Source: Frankia sp. QA3
GTDB lineage: Bacteria; Actinomycetota; Actinomycetes; Frankiales; Frankiaceae
Direction of reading: 5' to 3'
Length of the DNA: 64,000 bases
Assembly: GCF_000262465.1 (NCBI RefSeq)
Contig: NZ_CM001489.1
Location: 1,683,234 to 1,747,233 of the forward strand
This document shows, piece after piece, positions 59,952-64,000 of the stretch (its first letter is position 1; every line of letters starts with the position of its first letter). Both the position numbers and the translations under genes were made by a program. The notes under the pieces are model-generated. The model saw only the letters and a program-made list of their open reading frames with translations. It was not told the origin of the DNA and ran no database searches.

Positions 59952-61237
59952 GCTCCAGACCTCGATTCCGTGGCGCCGGCCGAACGACGGAGCTCCCGGA
60001 ACGGCGACCTGGTGTCGATGCCCGGCTCCTTGGGCAGGCCGAGCACCCGCTCCGCCAGGATGTTCTTCATGATCTCCTCGGTGCCGCCGAGGATCCGCAG
60101 CGCCGGGGTGGACAACAGCAGCTCCGTCCACGAGTAAGTGCCCCACGCGCCGGTGTCGGCGATCAGGCGCGGGCCGATGATCTCGGCGGCGAAGTGGGCG
60201 CCCCGGGTGAGGTTCTGGGCGTACATCAGCTTGGACACCGACGCCTCGGGGCCCGGCTGCTCGCCCGCACGGAACTTGCGGACCATCTGGTGGTTGAGGT
60301 ACTCGGTGGCGAGGCTGTCGGCGTGCAGCTCGGCGAGGCGCCGGCGGGCGGCGCCGTCGTCGAGGCGGCCGTTGGCGCGCAGCAGCTCGGTGAGGAAGGG
60401 CAGGGCGACCGCGCGGCCGACGGGGCCCGCGCCCTCGCCGCCGACGCTGGCCCGCTCGTTCATCAGGGTGGTCAGGGCGACGCCCCAGCCGCCGTCGACG
60501 GGGCCGAGGCGGTGGTCGTCGGAGATGCGGACGTCGGTGAGGAAGACCTCGTTGAACTCGGAGCCGCCGCTCATCTGACGCAGCGGGCGCACGTCCACCC
60601 CGGGGGCGGTCATGTCGACGATGAACGCGGTGATGCCCCGGTGCTTGGGCTTGTCGGGGTCGGTGCGGCACAGCGCCAGCCCGATCGCGGCATGGTGCGC
60701 CACCGACGTCCAGACCTTCTGCCCGTTGAGGATCCAGCCGTCGCCGTCGCGCACGGCCTTCGTCTCCAGGCTCGCCAGGTCGCTGCCCGCGGCCGGCTCG
60801 CTGAACAGCTGGCAGGCGATGATCTCACCGCTGTAGAGCTTGGGCAGGTAGCGCTGCTTGAGCTCGTCGGAGCCGTGGGCGAGGATCGTCGGGCCGATCA
60901 TGCCGAGGCCGATGAGGGAGAGCACCCCGGTCTCGGGCACCTCGTAGGCGGCTTCCAGGCCGTCGTAGACGAGGTCGTGCACGGTGGTCAGCCCGCGCCC
61001 GCCGAACTCGGTCGGCCCGGTGAGCCAGCCGAAGCCGTTGTCGAAGCGGGTGCGCTGCCACGCCTTGGCCTCGGCGACCTTGGCGTTCTCCACGTCAGGC
61101 GGATCGGTGCTGAAATAGGAGAGCCGGTCCTCGCCCTCGCCCCAGGCGACGTCCTCGGCCGCCCGGGCACGGCGGGTGGCGTGGGCGTCGAGGAACGCGG
61201 TGACCTCGGCGACGAACTGGTCCATCTCGCTCGGCAT
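59948..61237 (-). CDS. Acyl-CoA dehydrogenase
   Basis: 429 residues from ATG 61237 (GGAG 9 nt upstream). FSEPAAGSDLASLETKAVR, KVWTSVAHHAAIGLALCRT, and C-terminal LRILGGTEEIMKNILAERVLGLPKE. First gene of the minus operon with its partner and a ligase. Divergent from the SDR at 61414 with the operator at 61340 between them. Confidence 0.93.
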   Translation of the reverse strand: MPSEMDQFVAEVTAFLDAHATRRARAAEDVAWGEGEDRLSYFSTDPPDVENAKVAEAKAWQRTRFDNGFGWLTGPTEFGGRGLTTVHDLVYDGLEAAYEVPETGVLSLIGLGMIGPTILAHGSDELKQRYLPKLYSGEIIACQLFSEPAAGSDLASLETKAVRDGDGWILNGQKVWTSVAHHAAIGLALCRTDPDKPKHRGITAFIVDMTAPGVDVRPLRQMSGGSEFNEVFLTDVRISDDHRLGPVDGGWGVALTTLMNERASVGGEGAGPVGRAVALPFLTELLRANGRLDDGAARRRLAELHADSLATEYLNHQMVRKFRAGEQPGPEASVSKLMYAQNLTRGAHFAAEIIGPRLIADTGAWGTYSWTELLLSTPALRILGGTEEIMKNILAERVLGLPKEPGIDTRSPFRELRRSAGATESRSGA

Positions 61238-61339
61238 GGGCAATCTCCGACTGGGGTGTCAAGTATGGCGGGAAGTCCCGGCTGCCAGGGGTGCGCTGGG
61301 GGGTCCCGGACAAGGATTATGGCCTCATGACACTAAGGT

Positions 61340-61369
61340 TTGACGAATATGTCAAGTAGACCCTAGAGT
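61340..61369 (+). promoter_or_regulatory. Promoter with TTGAC-N6-GTCAA operator (SDR-DUF35-thiolase operon)
   Basis: TTGACGAATATGTCAA (61340-61355) with TTGACG as -35; TAGAGT follows after 18 bp. Sits between divergent catabolic operons. Confidence 0.7.
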
Positions 61370-61413
61370 CGCCAGCGTCGCCGTGCGGACTGACCGGGCA
61401 GAGGAGCTGACGG

Positions 61414-62340
61414 GTGTCGCAACAGGGTGAGCGTCTCCTGGAGGGACGCGTCGTCATCGTGACGGGCGGGGGCCGGGGAATCGGCCGCAGCCACAGCCTC
61501 GAGCTGGCCGCGCACGGGGCAACTGTCGTGGTCAACGACCTGGGCGTCGGAGTCCGCGGGGAGTCGTCGCAGGAGGAGCCCGCCGACGCCGTCGTCGCCG
61601 AGATCGAGGCCAAGGGCGGGGTCGCGGTGCGCGACACCGGCAACGTCACCGACTGGGCGGCGGTGCGCTCCCTGGTAGCGAACACGGTCGAACGCTTCGG
61701 CCGGCTCGACGCCATCGTCAACAATGCCGGCATCCTGCGGGACGCGACGATCACCTCGCTCACCGAGCAGGACTGGGACGCCGTCATCGGCGTCCACCTC
61801 AAGGGCACCTTCGCCCTGACCAAGCACGCCTGCGACTACTGGCGGGCCGAGTCCAAGGCGGGCCGCCCGGTCGCCGGGCGGATCATCAACACCACCTCCG
61901 GCACGGGCCTGGCCGGCAACGTCGGCCAGGCCGCCTACGGCGCCGCCAAGGCCGGCATCGCGAACCTGACGCTGACCACGGCGCTCGAGGGCAGCCGCTA
62001 CGGCGTGACCGCCAACTGCATCTCCCCGGTCGCCGCGACCCGGATGACCGCCGGCACGGGCCTCGCCCAGCCCGGCGCCGCCGAGGGCTTCGACCGGTTC
62101 GACCCGGCGAACTCCTCCCCGGTCGTCGCCTGGCTGGCTTCGGAGCGCTCCGGCTGGCTGACCGGGCGGGTGCTGCGCATCGACGGCAACACCGTGCATC
62201 CGGTGGACCCGTGGAGCGTGCGCCGCGGCTACAGCGCCGCCCGCGGCGGGCGCCTGGACGCCGCCGAGCTCGACGCCGGGCTGCGCGTGGTGCTGGGCAC
62301 CGCCCCGGCGGGCCTGGCCGGCCTGAACATCATTTCGTGA
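61414..62340 (+). CDS. SDR-family 3-hydroxyacyl-CoA dehydrogenase (MFE-2 type)
   Basis: 308 residues. GTG 61414 with GAGGAG 7 nt upstream. TGGGRGIGRSHSLELAAHGATVVVNDLGV, NNAGILRD, catalytic INTTSGTGLAGNVGQAAYGAAKAG, with Tyr and Lys intact. The VNDLGV motif and 300-residue length match the dehydrogenase domain of peroxisomal multifunctional enzyme type 2. Oxidises (R)-3-hydroxyacyl-CoA. Confidence 0.93.
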   Translation: MSQQGERLLEGRVVIVTGGGRGIGRSHSLELAAHGATVVVNDLGVGVRGESSQEEPADAVVAEIEAKGGVAVRDTGNVTDWAAVRSLVANTVERFGRLDAIVNNAGILRDATITSLTEQDWDAVIGVHLKGTFALTKHACDYWRAESKAGRPVAGRIINTTSGTGLAGNVGQAAYGAAKAGIANLTLTTALEGSRYGVTANCISPVAATRMTAGTGLAQPGAAEGFDRFDPANSSPVVAWLASERSGWLTGRVLRIDGNTVHPVDPWSVRRGYSAARGGRLDAAELDAGLRVVLGTAPAGLAGLNIIS

Positions 62341-62383
62341 TCGGTGTGTCACTGATCTGCTGGCGGCGAGAGGAGACGACGCG

Positions 62384-63637
62384 ATGACGACGGTGGCCGC
62401 TGTCGGTACGTACCTGCCCCCCTGGGGCAGCGCGCGGGGACGGGTCCTGGGACCCGACGAGGACGCGGTGACCCTGGCCGTCGCCGCCGCCCGTGCGGCG
62501 CTGGAGCAGGCCACCCCGGCCGGCTCGGCGACGGCGCCGGACGTGCGCCGGGTGGTCTTCGTGACCCGGGAGCTGCCGCTGCTCGTCGGTGGCAACGCCG
62601 CGGCGCTGCTGGCCGGCATCGGCCTGCCCGACGACGTGCCCGTGGTCGAGCAGGTCGGCGGCGGGCCGGCGGTGTTCGACTCCCTCGGCGGCGCCGAGGC
62701 CGGCACGCTGGTCATCGGCGTCGACGCGGGCGAGTCCGGCCCGGTCGGCGCCGCCGCGGCGCTGCTGGCCGACGGGGCCGGGGTCGGCGTGGAGCCGGTC
62801 GGCCGGATCGTGCGCAGCCTGCCGGTACACAGCCGGGAGAACGGCGGCGGCGCCCGCGACTACTCCGACGCCCGGCTGGAGCGTGAACGCGGCGTCGGGG
62901 TCGCCATCGAGCGCCTCGAGCTGACCGACAAGCCGGTGGTCGTGGCGGGGCTGCCCGCCAAGCAGGCGCGGGCGCTGTGCGCCGGGGTGCCGCCGACGCT
63001 GCCGACGACGGGCGCGAGCGCGGCGCTGTTCGCGGTGGCGGCGCTCGCCGAGGTCGGCGCCGGCGGGCTCGTCCTCGCCGTCGAGCAGGGGTCGGCGACG
63101 GCGCTGCGCGTCGACGGGGTGCCCGCGGTGCGTCGCGACTCCCCGGCGCTGCTGGCGCCGGAGAAGCTGACCCGCACCCCCGGGCCGGACATCGCGATCT
63201 CGCTGGCCGCCTACGAGCGGGCCTTCGACGCGAAGCTGCGCTGGGACGCGGGCAGGTGCGACGCCTGCGGCACGCTGGCGCTGCCGCCGCGGCGGCGGTG
63301 CCTGAACTGCGGCTCCGAGGACGGCTGGACGCTGACCCCGCTGCCGCGCACCGGCGAGGTGTACACGGTCGTCACCGTGCACGTCCCCGTGCCGGGCCTG
63401 CCGACGCCGTACTCGCTGGCGATCGTCCAGCTCGACGACGTCGACGTGCGCGCGCTGGTGAAGGTGACCGGCGCCCCGGCCGGCACGGTGCAGATCGGTG
63501 ACCGCGGCCGACTGGTGCTGCGTCGGGTCGCGGTGCGTTCAGGAATTCCGGACTACGGCTATGCGCTGTACCCGGATGCGGCCGAGTACCCGGATGCGGC
63601 GACGGCCGCGGATGCAGGCGAGGGAGCGGTGCGATGA
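62384..63637 (+). CDS. HMG-CoA-synthase/thiolase-fold protein fused to a C-terminal DUF35 domain
   Basis: 417 residues. The N-terminal two-thirds is a degenerate thiolase-like fold (VGTYLPPWGSARGRVLGPDEDAVTLAVAAARAAL, TLVIGVDAGESGPVGAAAALLADGAG) without an evident catalytic Cys. The C-terminal third is a DUF35 with an intact zinc ribbon (CDACGTLALPPRRRCLNCG) and an OB-fold. An OB/zinc subunit fused to a thiolase scaffold, overlapping the next thiolase by ATGA. Confidence 0.85.
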   Translation: MTTVAAVGTYLPPWGSARGRVLGPDEDAVTLAVAAARAALEQATPAGSATAPDVRRVVFVTRELPLLVGGNAAALLAGIGLPDDVPVVEQVGGGPAVFDSLGGAEAGTLVIGVDAGESGPVGAAAALLADGAGVGVEPVGRIVRSLPVHSRENGGGARDYSDARLERERGVGVAIERLELTDKPVVVAGLPAKQARALCAGVPPTLPTTGASAALFAVAALAEVGAGGLVLAVEQGSATALRVDGVPAVRRDSPALLAPEKLTRTPGPDIAISLAAYERAFDAKLRWDAGRCDACGTLALPPRRRCLNCGSEDGWTLTPLPRTGEVYTVVTVHVPVPGLPTPYSLAIVQLDDVDVRALVKVTGAPAGTVQIGDRGRLVLRRVAVRSGIPDYGYALYPDAAEYPDAATAADAGEGAVR

Positions 63638-64000
63638 GGCGAGTGGCGGTGGTCGGCGCCGGGATGACGGCGTTCGGCGAGCATTTCGGCCTGGGCATCA
63701 AGGAACTGCTGCCGATGGCGGTCTCCGAGATGGCCGCGCACGTCGACAAGGGCCTGGACCGCGCCGACATCCAGGCGGCCTGGTTCGGTGAGCTGACGAC
63801 CTCGGACGGTTTCCCCACGGGCATCCTCGCGGACACCTGCGGGCTGCTCGACATTCCCGTCACCCGGGTGGAGAACGCCTGCGCGACGGGCAACGACGCG
63901 GTCCGCAACGCCACCTTCGCGGTCGCGTCCGGGGCGTTCGACGTCGTGCTCGTCGTCGGCGCGGACAAGGTGCGTGAGTCCTCGGCACGCAGCACGTTCT
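63634..64000 (+). CDS. Thiolase family protein, N-terminal part (cut by window edge)
   Basis: ATG 63634 overlaps the previous stop (ATGA); 122 codons in the window. Opens MRRVAVVGAGMTAFGEHFG, and has the nucleophilic Cys in VENACATGNDAVRNATFAVASGAFD. SCP2/acetyl-CoA acetyltransferase type. Together with the fused DUF35 protein it forms the cleavage step of this operon. The remainder lies beyond the window. Confidence 0.9.
   Translation, partial: MRRVAVVGAGMTAFGEHFGLGIKELLPMAVSEMAAHVDKGLDRADIQAAWFGELTTSDGFPTGILADTCGLLDIPVTRVENACATGNDAVRNATFAVASGAFDVVLVVGADKVRESSARSTF

Overview
The window is very GC-rich, densely coded actinobacterial DNA. The crowd of CoA-dependent catabolic genes, F420-type oxidoreductases, a DUF222/HNH nuclease and dispersed short palindromic repeats resemble Frankia or a close relative. 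That assignment is inference, because no rRNA or marker gene is present. I saw no tRNA, rRNA or CRISPR array.

Layout. (1) 1-5121: the start of an acyl-CoA dehydrogenase (cut by the window edge), a second acyl-CoA dehydrogenase, a GntR/FCD regulator, a branched-chain amino acid-type ABC substrate-binding lipoprotein and an alpha-methylacyl-CoA racemase-like protein. (2) 5449-16805: an accessory island with visibly lower GC and different codon use. It encodes a STAND-type NTPase with WD40 repeats, a TPR-CHAT protease, a kinase-fold protein, a hypothetical protein, an S-4TM pore-forming effector homologue, an eCIS/polymorphic-toxin-like protein and a small partner ORF. The N-terminus of the NTPase and the C-terminus of the kinase-fold protein carry the same ~70-residue domain, which I read as an effector-associated domain (EAD). 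This looks like an NTP-dependent conflict/defence system and is the most interesting part of the window. (3) 17071-64000: a long catabolic region. It holds three separate sets of acyl-CoA dehydrogenase pair plus DUF35/thiolase-type genes. Around them lie CoA ligases, enoyl-CoA hydratases, MaoC, CaiB/BaiF CoA-transferases, SDRs, four amidohydrolases, two LLM oxidoreductases, a Rieske (KshA-like) oxygenase, an isochorismatase-like protein, a VOC protein and a PanC-like ligase. At 51.5-56.0 kb this is interrupted by repeat-rich DNA, a DUF222/HNH nuclease and an ABC-F protein.

How the genes work together. The catabolic genes read as parallel routes for activating an acid as a CoA thioester (ligase), oxidising it (heteromeric acyl-CoA dehydrogenases), hydrating it (ECH/MaoC) and cleaving it (thiolase or DUF35-thiolase retro-aldolase), much like sterol or branched side-chain degradation. 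The substrate cannot be named from sequence alone.

Regulation. An inverted repeat TTGAC-N6-GTCAA recurs in front of most of these operons. In several cases it overlaps the -35 box of a promoter with a 17-bp spacer to a TAGGGT or TACTGT -10 box. Two TetR proteins with nearly identical recognition helices lie in the same region, so one shared regulon is likely. Divergent regulators, palindromic operators, short leader ORFs with strong ribosome-binding sites, and repeated 18-bp tandem duplications are further features.
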